A stretch of 64,000 nt of DNA. Source: Neorhizobium galegae. GTDB taxonomy: Bacteria; Pseudomonadota; Alphaproteobacteria; Rhizobiales; Rhizobiaceae. The stretch is taken from NCBI RefSeq assembly GCF_017877135.1, contig NZ_JAGIPH010000010.1, positions 62,001 through 126,000 on the forward strand, read 5' to 3'. The notes beneath the pieces are model-generated. The model worked only from the letters and a program-made list of their open reading frames with translations. It had not been told where the DNA came from and ran no database searches. Positions 56,223-63,845 of this stretch are shown piece after piece; the first letter of the stretch is position 1; each line of letters opens with the position of its first letter. The position numbers were made by a program, and so were the translations under genes.

Positions 56223-57143
56223 TCAGTAGCTGCGGGTCGGACGATCCATGACCGTGCGGCCCATCAGGCTCGCGGTGAGATCCACCAGAAGCGTTGCGGT
56301 GCGGCCGCGCTCGTCGAGGAAAGGGTTCAGTTCCACAAGATCGAGGCTGGAAACGAGGCCGCTGTCATGCAGCATTTCCATGACGAGATGGGCCTCGCGA
56401 AAGGTTGCCCCACCCGGCACCGTGGTGCCGACAGCCGGGCCGACCGACGGATCGAGGAAATCGACATCGAGGCTCACATGCAGGAGCCCGTTGACGGCGG
56501 CGACCCGTTCCAGAAAGCCGCGCAACAGTGCCGCCACGCCATGCTCATCGATGGCGCGCATGTCATGCACGACCACATCGGTCTTGCTGAGTGCCGCGCG
56601 CTCGGCCGGATCGACGCTGCGGATGCCGATCATGCAGACATTGGCCGGATCGACGGGCGCGGCGAGTGCTGGAAAGAAAGGCTGGAAGCCGGGGCGGCCG
56701 GTAAAATAGGCGACCGGTACGCCATGCAGGTTTCCGCTGCCGGTCGTATCGAGCGTATGGAAATCGGTATGGGCATCGAGCCAGAGCACAAAGAGCGGCC
56801 GGCCCTTCTCAGCGGCGCGCCGGGCAACACCTGCGACAGAACCGGCAGACAAGGCATGGTCGCCGCCGAGGAAGATCGGCATGCCGTCTTCGCTCTCAAG
56901 GTAGGCCGCTTGCTCGATCGCTTTGATCCAGCCGCTGATTTCGGCAAGATTGCGCACCGCCGCATTCGGATGGGTTGCGCTCGCCCTCCCGGTCGGTGCG
57001 AGGTTCCCGAGGTCGCGCACCTGATGACCAAGCTCCGACAGTGCGGCGACGATGCCGGCGGTGCGCAGGGCGCTGGGTCCCATCTCGCAGCCCAGTTGTG
57101 AAGCGCCATCCTGCAGCGGCACACCGATCAGTTTGCAAATCAT
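56223..57143 (-). CDS. rocF: Arginase
   Basis: A 306-residue ureohydrolase. The two-manganese site residues are in GGDHALSAGSV, DAHTDFHT and SLDVDFLDPSVGP, and TTVPGGATFREAH completes the arginase pattern. It hydrolyses arginine to ornithine and urea. ATG 57143 is chosen because AAGGAG is 8 bases upstream; the ATG at 57149 is only 2 bases from it. It heads the unit with ocd and is divergent from an Lrp-type regulator. Confidence 0.93.
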   Translation of the reverse strand: MICKLIGVPLQDGASQLGCEMGPSALRTAGIVAALSELGHQVRDLGNLAPTGRASATHPNAAVRNLAEISGWIKAIEQAAYLESEDGMPIFLGGDHALSAGSVAGVARRAAEKGRPLFVLWLDAHTDFHTLDTTGSGNLHGVPVAYFTGRPGFQPFFPALAAPVDPANVCMIGIRSVDPAERAALSKTDVVVHDMRAIDEHGVAALLRGFLERVAAVNGLLHVSLDVDFLDPSVGPAVGTTVPGGATFREAHLVMEMLHDSGLVSSLDLVELNPFLDERGRTATLLVDLTASLMGRTVMDRPTRSY

Positions 57144-57265
57144 GCCCATGTCTCCTTCATTTCAATGAACCATGCGGGACTGGCAATTTGAACATCGATA
57201 ATTGCCATCTTTATCAGTGTAGCTTAGCAATATGGCAGGATGATCAACCGAATTGGCATGAGACG

Positions 57266-57703
57266 ATGGACGATCTGGATACGCGCCTGGTCACGCTTCT
57301 GCGCCATGATGCACGCCGTAGCGTCTCGGATCTGGCGCTTGACCTCGGTGTCTCGCGTGCGACGGTTCGGGCGCGCATGGAACGGCTGGAAACCAGCGGC
57401 AATATCATCGGCTATACGGTCATCCTGCGCGCCGATGCGGTGGAACTGCCGGTGCGCGGTATCATGATGATCGAGATCGAGGGGCGCATGGCCGACCGGG
57501 TGATCCGCACGCTCGGCGGTTTTCCGGAAATTTCCGAGATCCATACCACCAATGGCCGCTTCGACCTGATCGTCGAGGTGGGCGCGGCAAGCCTTGCGGA
57601 GTTTGACGCGGTGCTGCGGCGCATCCGTCTGGTACCGGGCATTACCGGCAGCGAAACCAGCCTGCTTCTTGCCACACCGCGCAGCACGCGGGCGCGGCTA
57701 TAG
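57266..57703 (+). CDS. Lrp/AsnC-family transcriptional regulator
   Basis: A 145-residue Lrp/AsnC protein with an N-terminal helix-turn-helix (DTRLVTLLRHDARRSVSDLALDLGVSRATVRARMERLE in family form) and a RAM domain from about residue 65, with GRFDLIVEVG in the ligand loop. The ATG at 57266 gives the usual MDDLDTRL start; the frame extends upstream without family similarity. It is divergent from arginase and so probably controls arginine catabolism in response to arginine or ornithine. It converges on a LysE/ArgO exporter gene. Confidence 0.9.
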   Translation: MDDLDTRLVTLLRHDARRSVSDLALDLGVSRATVRARMERLETSGNIIGYTVILRADAVELPVRGIMMIEIEGRMADRVIRTLGGFPEISEIHTTNGRFDLIVEVGAASLAEFDAVLRRIRLVPGITGSETSLLLATPRSTRARL

Positions 57704-57711
57704 CGTCAGGA

Positions 57712-58320
57712 TCAGTCGGCAAACAGCAGTTTCAGCGCAATGGCCCACATCACAAGGCCGATCAAGGCTTCCAGAACGCGCCAGCTGCCCGGCTTTTGAA
57801 AGACCGGCCGCAGGAAGCCCGCGCCGTAGCCAAGGAGAAAGAAAAAGCTGAAGGAGGCGATGGCGGCGCCTGCGGCAAAGACCAGCTCCGCCCCGGGAAA
57901 GCGCGTGGAAATCGTCCCGAGCAGTACTACCGTATCGAGATAGACATGCGGGTTGAGCCAGGTCAGCGCAAGGCATGTGGCAAGTGTCGGCCACAAGCCT
58001 GCCACCGCTTCGCCCTCGGTCGACAGACTGCCGCTGGAACGAAAGGCCGAATACAGGCTGCGCGCGCCATAGGCGAGAAGAAACGCGGCTCCCCCCAGCC
58101 GCATGACCGGATCAAGCCAGGGCAGCACCGCGGCGATCTGGCGAAAACTGGTGACGCCGATGAGGATCAGCAGCGCGTCCGATACGGCACAGGCAAGGCA
58201 GACGGCCAGGACATGCGCGCCAAGCAGCCCCTGGCGCAGCACGAAGGCGTTTTGCGCACCGATGGCAAGGATGAGACTGAGCCCGGTGGTGAAACCGGTA
58301 AGAAGGGCGGATGACTGCAT
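57712..58320 (-). CDS. LysE/ArgO-family basic amino acid exporter
   Basis: A protein of about 202 residues with six hydrophobic segments. LysE features are LILAIGAQNAFVLRQGLLG at the N-terminus, LACAVSDALLILIGV, LALTWLNPHVYLDTVVLLG and FFLLGYGAGFLRP. It should export arginine or lysine, limiting overload when peptides are degraded. ATG 58320 is used; a TTG at 58329 is also in frame. The LysG/ArgP regulator that often adjoins lysE is missing; the Lrp gene next door may substitute. Confidence 0.9.
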   Translation of the reverse strand: MQSSALLTGFTTGLSLILAIGAQNAFVLRQGLLGAHVLAVCLACAVSDALLILIGVTSFRQIAAVLPWLDPVMRLGGAAFLLAYGARSLYSAFRSSGSLSTEGEAVAGLWPTLATCLALTWLNPHVYLDTVVLLGTISTRFPGAELVFAAGAAIASFSFFFLLGYGAGFLRPVFQKPGSWRVLEALIGLVMWAIALKLLFAD

Positions 58321-58505
58321 GGCCTGCAAAGCACTCGTAAGACGGGTCGACGGCGACCGATAGCGTCACGCTTCTGTTGATGCCAGTGTAAAATGCTCGT
58401 CTCCGAAAACCTCTCTGCCCACCTGCCTTAAAACCCAATCCTTGCCGCTGCTCTAAGCTGCCTGCCGACAGGTATTCTCAAAAACTAGCACGGGATCGAA
58501 CGTCC

Positions 58506-60281
58506 TTATCGTCGGCCCGCATCGATTTGCCTGCCGGCTTCTCGTGCGCTTGCGCGTCGCGTCCGTAAGTTACGCGGCGCGGTGGGGGGGCTGCGATATC
58601 CCGCCTGGCCAACGGCATGACGGCGGCCATCCCGATTGTCGAGTGTGAAGGCGCCCACCATTTCCTTCAGCTTCAGCGTTTCGGCAGACAGGGTCGCTGC
58701 CGCTGCACTGCTTTCCTCCACCATGGCAGCGTTCTGCTGTGTCGTCTGGTCCATGCTGTTGACGGCGCCATTGACCTCCGCAAGCCCCGTCGACTGTTCG
58801 CGCGCGGCAGTCGAAATGGCATCGACGTGGTCGTTGATCTCAACGATCAGAGCACTGATGCTCTTCAGGGCCCCGCCCGTCTCGCTCACCAGCCGCACAC
58901 CGTTTTCGACTTCCGTGGTCGAGTTCTGGATGAGATCCTTGATTTCCTTGGCAGCCTTCGCCGATCTCTGCGCCAGTTCGCGCACTTCCTGGGCAACGAC
59001 GGCAAAGCCGCGACCGGCTTCCCCGGCACGCGCCGCTTCAACGCCGGCGTTGAGAGCCAGCAGGTTGGTCTGGAAGGCAATTTCGTCGATTACGCCGATG
59101 ATGTTGGAAATCTTGCTCGACGAGTCCTCAATGCGGCTCATCGCATCCACCGCATGGGCAACGACACTTGCCGACTGTTCCGCGTTGAGCTTGGCCCTGG
59201 CCGCAACATCGCGTGCATCGAGCGCACGCTGCGCCGACGACGTGACGTTCGAGGTGATTTCATCAAGGGCGGCGGCCGTCTCTTCAAGGCTCGCAGCCTG
59301 CGATTCCGTGCGGCGCGACAAATCCTTGACGCCACCGGTAATCTCGCTGGTGCCCGTGCTCAGCAGATCGACGCTGGTGGAGATCTGGCGGAACGTATCG
59401 CAAAGCTGCCCGACGGAGCGATTGAGATCGTGGCGCAGGAATTCGAATTCCGGGGCAAACGCCTCCTCCAGCTGGAAGGCGAAATCACCCGAACACAGGC
59501 GTTTCAAACTGTCGCCCAGCGCGGAGACGGTCCTGATGCGTTTCGTCACGTCGGTTGCGAACTTGACGACCTTCGTGACCTTGCCGTTGATTTCCAGGAT
59601 GGGATTATAGGAGGCCGAAATCACAATCTGGCGGCCGTCCTTGGTGACGCGGGTGAATTCCGCCGCCTGATATCGCCCTGCCGCGAGTTCCTGCCAGAAT
59701 GCCTTGTACTCAGGGCTTGCCGCATATTCCTTCGACACGAACATGCTGTGGTGGCGACCCTTCAGTTCCTCAATGGAGGCATAACCAAGGGCATCGAGGA
59801 AATTCCGGTTGGCCCCAAGGATTTCTCCACTGACCGTAAATTCGATGATGGCCTGCGACCGGCTGATGGCCGCAATCTGGGCCGCGTAATCAAGGTTCAG
59901 CATTCGCTCCTTGGCGTTTGCCCATTCAACGACGAAACCGAGCGTTTTACCGTTGCGCTTCAGCGGCGTTACCAAAAGGTCAAAGCTCAGCGCGCCAACC
60001 TGGATCGTCGCCTGATGACGCTCCCGCAGCGCCGCCAGCATGGTGCGCTGATGGGTTGGGTTCTTGTGAAACACGTCGATATTACTGCCGATCAAGGTGG
60101 CGACCGAAAAACGCGGCAGTTCCTTGATCAGGTCCTTTTCCGCATCCTTCAGGAGCTGCATCACCGCCGGGTTCATATAGGTGATGTTCAAGTTTGAATC
60201 CGCAACCATCACATTGGCTTGCAAAGCGTCAAGGGCCGAAAGCTTGGCGGCAATCTTCTTGTTCAGCGTGGCTTCGAACAT
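58506..60281 (-). CDS. Soluble methyl-accepting chemotaxis protein with two PAS domains
   Basis: A 591-residue chemoreceptor without any membrane segment. PAS domain 1 spans about residues 10-125 (VADSNLNITYMNPAV) and PAS domain 2 about 140-255 (GEILGANRNFLDALGY). A long helical signalling domain follows with the invariant tip EIAFQTNLLALNAGVEAARAGEAGRGFAVVA in family form (about 400-430). The tail after residue 560 is Arg/Ala-rich with no CheR-binding pentapeptide. It is likely a cytoplasmic sensor of redox or energy state. It stands alone, in the same direction as the MerR gene upstream. Confidence 0.93.
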   Translation of the reverse strand: MFEATLNKKIAAKLSALDALQANVMVADSNLNITYMNPAVMQLLKDAEKDLIKELPRFSVATLIGSNIDVFHKNPTHQRTMLAALRERHQATIQVGALSFDLLVTPLKRNGKTLGFVVEWANAKERMLNLDYAAQIAAISRSQAIIEFTVSGEILGANRNFLDALGYASIEELKGRHHSMFVSKEYAASPEYKAFWQELAAGRYQAAEFTRVTKDGRQIVISASYNPILEINGKVTKVVKFATDVTKRIRTVSALGDSLKRLCSGDFAFQLEEAFAPEFEFLRHDLNRSVGQLCDTFRQISTSVDLLSTGTSEITGGVKDLSRRTESQAASLEETAAALDEITSNVTSSAQRALDARDVAARAKLNAEQSASVVAHAVDAMSRIEDSSSKISNIIGVIDEIAFQTNLLALNAGVEAARAGEAGRGFAVVAQEVRELAQRSAKAAKEIKDLIQNSTTEVENGVRLVSETGGALKSISALIVEINDHVDAISTAAREQSTGLAEVNGAVNSMDQTTQQNAAMVEESSAAAATLSAETLKLKEMVGAFTLDNRDGRRHAVGQAGYRSPPTAPRNLRTRRASAREAGRQIDAGRR

Positions 60282-60602
60282 TCCGTGTGTCCTCGTAGCA
60301 GGGTCTGGCGCAAGCGCAGCAGCGCCGGAGTGGAGGATCGCAGAATATCGACAACAATCTAAGAAAAAACTAATTTAATGCGCTTTTGTATATGCTCACG
60401 TCACGCCCAGGCAGCATGCGGCTGCGCGCAGCAATGCTGCGTTCGGAGGGATTGGCGAACGTCAAAAGTGGTCTTGAAGAGCTGTTTTTGTCTCGCCGTA
60501 TACCCGCGCGCGTCATCTCAAGAAACCAGAGATGGGACGTTCGAGCCGGATCCGCCAGGCGCTGTTCATCGCGGCGGGCGCCATCAGGCAGGGAACTCCT
60601 GT
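60282..60602. other. Gene-free gap upstream of the chemoreceptor
   Basis: An AT-rich patch at about 60345-60400 probably holds the chemoreceptor promoter. Short frames on both strands lack family features or good start sites. No repeat of note was seen. Confidence 0.5.
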
Positions 60603-61595
60603 TCAATCAGCCCTTGCGGCGTGACGCCGCGATGGCGCCTTTTCACCCAGTGCCAAAGTCTCAGCCGCTTTTTCGAAATCACCGATCTCGCTGAAATGGC
60701 GAATGCCGCTGATGGCAGGCGCTTCAGAAAAACCCGGTCCGCCCGTCCAGATCTCGATGGGCACGGGAAGGGTCTGGCGCAGGCGTTCCAGCCTCGGCTT
60801 CAAATTGCGCGCCTTGCCGATCAGGCAGCTGAGACAGACCACACGTGCGGAACTTGCCTCTGCGGCAGAAACGATATCATCGATGGGAAGATTAGGCCCA
60901 AGATAAACCGCCGCAAGTCCAGCGTTGCGGGCAAGAAGGGTCGCCAGCAAGGCGCCGATCTCATGATGTTCGCCTTCCAACGTGGCCACGATCGCCTTGG
61001 GCGCAGCCGGGTCGAGCGGCAGGCTGTTGAGGCAGATCGACAGCATGCCGCGGATTTCGGCCGAAACCATGTGTTCTGCAGCAATAGACAGCGTGCCCTC
61101 ACTCCATTGCCGGCCAACCTCCTTCATCAGTGGTGCAACCGTCGCCTTGCCGAATTCGGCTGGCGTTTCGACAGCCAGATGTTCCTCAAGCAGGGTTTTC
61201 ATGGCAATCGCGTCCATTCGCCGGATGGCGTCAAGAAGCGGGGTGAGGTTTATGAGCTTGTGATGGGCGCGCGCGATCTCGGCCAAGCTTTCGATCGGAA
61301 GGGAGATGATGGTGCCAATCCGATAGCCTGCGTCGCTGCACTGCTTGAGCAGGATCAGCCGATAGACCTGATCGGCAGTAAAATACCGCCTGCCGGTTTC
61401 GGTTCTTTCTGCCAATGGCTGCTGATAGCGGCGCTCCCACGCATGCAGCACAAGCTTGCTGATGCCGACATGCCGAAGCGCCTCGGCCATCGGGATCTGC
61501 TCCTGTCCGTCCTCTCCGCTGCCCCTCAACGGGCGCCTTACCGGCACGGCCGATCGAAGCTGGGGAATCGGGGATTTCGAGGCAGCGTCCATCAT
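60603..61595 (-). CDS. MerR-family regulator with cobalamin-binding domain (CarH/LitR-like)
   Basis: A 330-residue regulator. A 30-residue leader precedes a MerR winged helix (HVGISKLVLHAWERRY, about 42-57; RRYFTADQVYRL). A four-helix cap follows with Trp164 and Glu174-His175 (W-N9-EH, the same spacing as Trp131/Glu141/His142 in Thermus CarH), then a B12-binding fold with E209-x-H211-x-x-G214 and YLGPNLPIDDI. The cobalamin lower ligand and the adenosyl-contact residues therefore appear intact. Known relatives repress genes in the dark and release DNA on light. A long inverted repeat at 61688-61715 upstream may be its own operator. Confidence 0.9.
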   Translation of the reverse strand: MMDAASKSPIPQLRSAVPVRRPLRGSGEDGQEQIPMAEALRHVGISKLVLHAWERRYQQPLAERTETGRRYFTADQVYRLILLKQCSDAGYRIGTIISLPIESLAEIARAHHKLINLTPLLDAIRRMDAIAMKTLLEEHLAVETPAEFGKATVAPLMKEVGRQWSEGTLSIAAEHMVSAEIRGMLSICLNSLPLDPAAPKAIVATLEGEHHEIGALLATLLARNAGLAAVYLGPNLPIDDIVSAAEASSARVVCLSCLIGKARNLKPRLERLRQTLPVPIEIWTGGPGFSEAPAISGIRHFSEIGDFEKAAETLALGEKAPSRRHAARAD

Positions 61596-61687
61596 ATTTC
61601 AAAGTCTTGATCGTGTGCAAAATATGATCGAGCAACCGCTGCCACCCGTATCCGGGGTCGCAGACCGTCACACGGTTTTCGATCCAA

Positions 61688-61715
61688 TTTTTGTAAACGC
61701 GGGGGATTACAAAAA
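61688..61715. promoter_or_regulatory. Inverted repeat upstream of the MerR gene
   Basis: TTTTTGTAA (61688-61696) and TTACAAAAA (61707-61715) are perfect reverse complements with a 10-base spacer, about 93 bases before the MerR-type start codon. The size and position suit an autoregulatory operator. Confidence 0.6.
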
Positions 61716-61822
61716 GTTTCACGCGCCGAAAAATTTATTTTGCGCGGCGACTTTGCGCGGTGCCGATGTCGCAATGGCGTGACCGATCCGGTCCTGCTGA
61801 AGCACAAGAACGACAATGCGAC

Positions 61823-61856
61823 AGCACCGGTGGCGCCTCTTGGCGTCACCGGTGCT
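61823..61856 (-). terminator. Strong hairpin after the hydratase-lyase gene
   Basis: A 15-bp stem with one mismatch (61823-61837 with 61842-61856; arms AGCACCGGTG and CACCGGTGCT) and a TCTT loop starts 29 bases past the stop codon on the minus strand. No T-run follows, so efficiency is uncertain. Confidence 0.6.
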
Positions 61857-61884
61857 TGGTTTCACACTGGCCCGAGCGGATGGC

Positions 61885-62709
61885 TCAGCGGCGCGACTTG
61901 TCGTAGGCGCCAAGCCCCGGCTTGTAGCTCTTCTCGTCGATGAACTGCCGAATGCCTTCCTTGCGGCCGGTCGCATCGTAGGAATTGGCCGCTTCCTGGG
62001 CCCGAACGAGGTAATCCTCGGCCTCGTCATAGGTCATCACGCCGACGCGGCGCACGGCATCCTTGGTGGCCTTGAGAGCCACGGGATTCTTTTCGAGAAG
62101 CTTGCGTGCCACCTCGATGACGCGCCCCTCCAGCTGGTCGAGCGGCAGGCTTTCATTGACGAGCCCCCATTCAGCCGCCGTCTTGCCGTCAATCGGCTCG
62201 CCCAGCATGGCATGATACATGGCCTTGCGGAACGGCAGCAGTTCCACCGCAACCTTGGTGGCTCCGCCCCCCGGCAGGATGCCCCAGTTGATTTCCGAGA
62301 GGCCGAACTTCGATTCATCTGCCGCAAAGGCAAGATCGCAGGCAAACAGCGGGCCATAGCCACCGCCGAAGCACCAGCCATTGACCATGGCGATGGTCGG
62401 CTTCTGATACCAGCGCAGGCGGCGCCACCAGCCATAGCTTTCGCGCTGCGCCCGGCGCACGCCCTTCAGGCCGTCGGCTTCGGACTCGCGAAAATATTCC
62501 TTGAGGTCCATGCCGGCGGTCCAGGCACTGCCCTCGCCTGTCAGCACCAGAACACCGACATCCTCGCGAAATTCCAGCTCGTCGAGTGCCACCATCATGG
62601 CGCGGTTCAGCGTCGGGCTCATCGCGTTGCGCTTGTCCGGACGATTAAAGCGCAGCCAGGCAATGCCGTCGCGCACGTCGTAGGACACTGTATCTACATC
62701 ATTGGCCAT
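61885..62709 (-). CDS. Hydroxycinnamoyl-CoA hydratase-lyase (feruloyl-CoA type)
   Basis: A 274-residue crotonase closely resembling Pseudomonas HCHL: NRPDKRNAMSPTLNR, GSAWTAGMDLKEYFRE, KPTIAMVNGWCFGGGY, FGLSEINWGI with the catalytic glutamate, and QFIDEKSYKPGLGAY at the end. HCHL hydrates and cleaves feruloyl-, caffeoyl- or coumaroyl-CoA to the benzaldehyde and acetyl-CoA. Start ATG 62709 has AAGGAG 6 bases upstream; the frame continues further upstream without similarity. The CoA ligase and vanillin dehydrogenase genes are not in the window. It is divergent from a MarR regulator. Confidence 0.9.
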   Translation of the reverse strand: MANDVDTVSYDVRDGIAWLRFNRPDKRNAMSPTLNRAMMVALDELEFREDVGVLVLTGEGSAWTAGMDLKEYFRESEADGLKGVRRAQRESYGWWRRLRWYQKPTIAMVNGWCFGGGYGPLFACDLAFAADESKFGLSEINWGILPGGGATKVAVELLPFRKAMYHAMLGEPIDGKTAAEWGLVNESLPLDQLEGRVIEVARKLLEKNPVALKATKDAVRRVGVMTYDEAEDYLVRAQEAANSYDATGRKEGIRQFIDEKSYKPGLGAYDKSRR

Positions 62710-62931
62710 CTTGTTCTCCTTGCTCCCTTGGTCTGTGTCTCTGCGCCGCACCTGTCGGCGGGGCGCGGAAAAATCCGGCGATTGACATCCGTGATACGGG
62801 CATCCGGCCCCCGAATGCGCGTAATATGCGACCATCCATCCCGGCGGATAGGCACATCGGAGCCTGTAAAGGCCCGCTGTCCCTGTGCTATACCGATCCT
62901 CCCGAGGCCGGACATCGACGCGTTGATTGAC

Positions 62932-62948
62932 TGCTATGTTTCATAGCA
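62932..62948. promoter_or_regulatory. MarR-type operator palindrome
   Basis: TGCTATG-TTT-CATAGCA is a perfect 7-bp inverted repeat in the gap between the hydratase-lyase and the MarR gene, 40 bases before the MarR start codon. The arrangement is that of a shared operator relieved by a hydroxycinnamoyl-CoA. Confidence 0.7.
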
Positions 62949-62988
62949 TTAATGTCGCTACATTGGAACGGCGTCAAGAGGAGATGCG

Positions 62989-63492
62989 ATGCACGAGGAA
63001 ACCTCACGCCCGATGAAATCCGACCAGAGCGACACCGTGCCCGAGCTTTCCGAGATCCGCGAGGCGCTCGGCGAACTCGTCGGCTATCACCTTCGCCGGG
63101 CATCGGTCTATGACATGAACGGGGCGGTTGCCGCGCTCGAGCCGGAAGGCGCCCGGCCGATCACCATGAGTGTTCTCATCAGCATCGTGGAACATCCCGG
63201 CCGCACCTCTGCCGATATCTGCCGAACCCTTGCCATCAAGCGCGCCAACATCGTGGCACTTTTGCAGGTCCTGGAGGCAAAAGGCCTGTTCAGCCGCGCC
63301 GACGACCCGGCGGACCAGCGGATCCAGAGGCTTTACCCGACGCAGGCCGGCATTGCGACGGCGCACCACTGGCTGCAGCTCGTGCAGGCGCACGAAGACC
63401 GCATCCTTGCCCGCATGTCGCAGGATGAGCGGCGCGAGTTGCGCCGCCTGCTGCAACTGGTCTGGGCGGATGAGGTGGCAGACGAAGCCTGA
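62989..63492 (+). CDS. MarR-family transcriptional regulator
   Basis: A 167-residue MarR protein with a winged helix at about residues 55-125 (TSADICRTLAIKRANIVALLQVLEAKGLFSRADDPADQRIQRLYPT in family form, with the DxR wing). The start at ATG 62989 lies 5 bases after AAGAGGAG; ATG 62984 is out of frame. By position it resembles FerR/HcaR-type repressors of hydroxycinnamate catabolism, which respond to the CoA thioester. It probably represses both itself and the divergent hydratase-lyase gene. Confidence 0.88.
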   Translation: MHEETSRPMKSDQSDTVPELSEIREALGELVGYHLRRASVYDMNGAVAALEPEGARPITMSVLISIVEHPGRTSADICRTLAIKRANIVALLQVLEAKGLFSRADDPADQRIQRLYPTQAGIATAHHWLQLVQAHEDRILARMSQDERRELRRLLQLVWADEVADEA

Positions 63493-63644
63493 GACCGGCG
63501 CGCCGGCCCTCGCCCGTCCGTGAGCGGCCCCGAAGCGGCGCCCGCCGTTCCTTATGTTTTCTTTATCTCGCGCTTCCATCTTCCCAATCGAACCCTGATC
63601 CTCAGCGGGCGTAACCTATCTTCTGTTCCAACAGGAGAACGGAC

Positions 63645-63728
63645 ATGTCCGATTTCATTTTTCTGGCGCTTGGCTGCGGCACGCTTCTGGCGCTTGCCCT
63701 TTATGCCCGCGCCCTCGACCGGCTTTGA
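63645..63728 (+). CDS. Tiny membrane protein upstream of kdpF
   Basis: A 27-residue frame, MSDFIFLALGCGTLLALALYARALDRL in two parts: a hydrophobic helix (residues 4-20) and a charged end. An AGGAG site lies 7 bases before the ATG, and kdpF starts 12 bases after its stop. Short single-helix frames occur in front of kdpF in other genomes and are often left unannotated. It may assist the Kdp complex or be a leader peptide; no function is proven. Confidence 0.6.
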   Translation: MSDFIFLALGCGTLLALALYARALDRL

Positions 63729-63740
63729 GGGAGCTCGACA

Positions 63741-63827
63741 ATGTTTGAGCCCCTTTTCGGCCTTCTCGTCGCCATCGCCCTTGGCGTCTATCTCGTGGTG
63801 ACGCTTTTGCGCCCCGAACGCTTCTGA
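63741..63827 (+). CDS. kdpF: K+-transporting ATPase small subunit KdpF
   Basis: A 28-residue single-helix protein (MFEPLFGLLVAIALGVYLV, ending TLLRPERF). The LLRPERF end is the KdpF hallmark. It stabilises the KdpFABC potassium pump in the inner membrane. kdpA begins 18 bases later. Confidence 0.9.
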   Translation: MFEPLFGLLVAIALGVYLVVTLLRPERF

Positions 63828-63845
63828 TTTCTGAGGAGATCTCCC

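Noticed and set aside
60370..60694. Short frames between the chemoreceptor and the MerR gene
   Set aside because: No ribosome site or family feature, and part overlaps the MerR gene.
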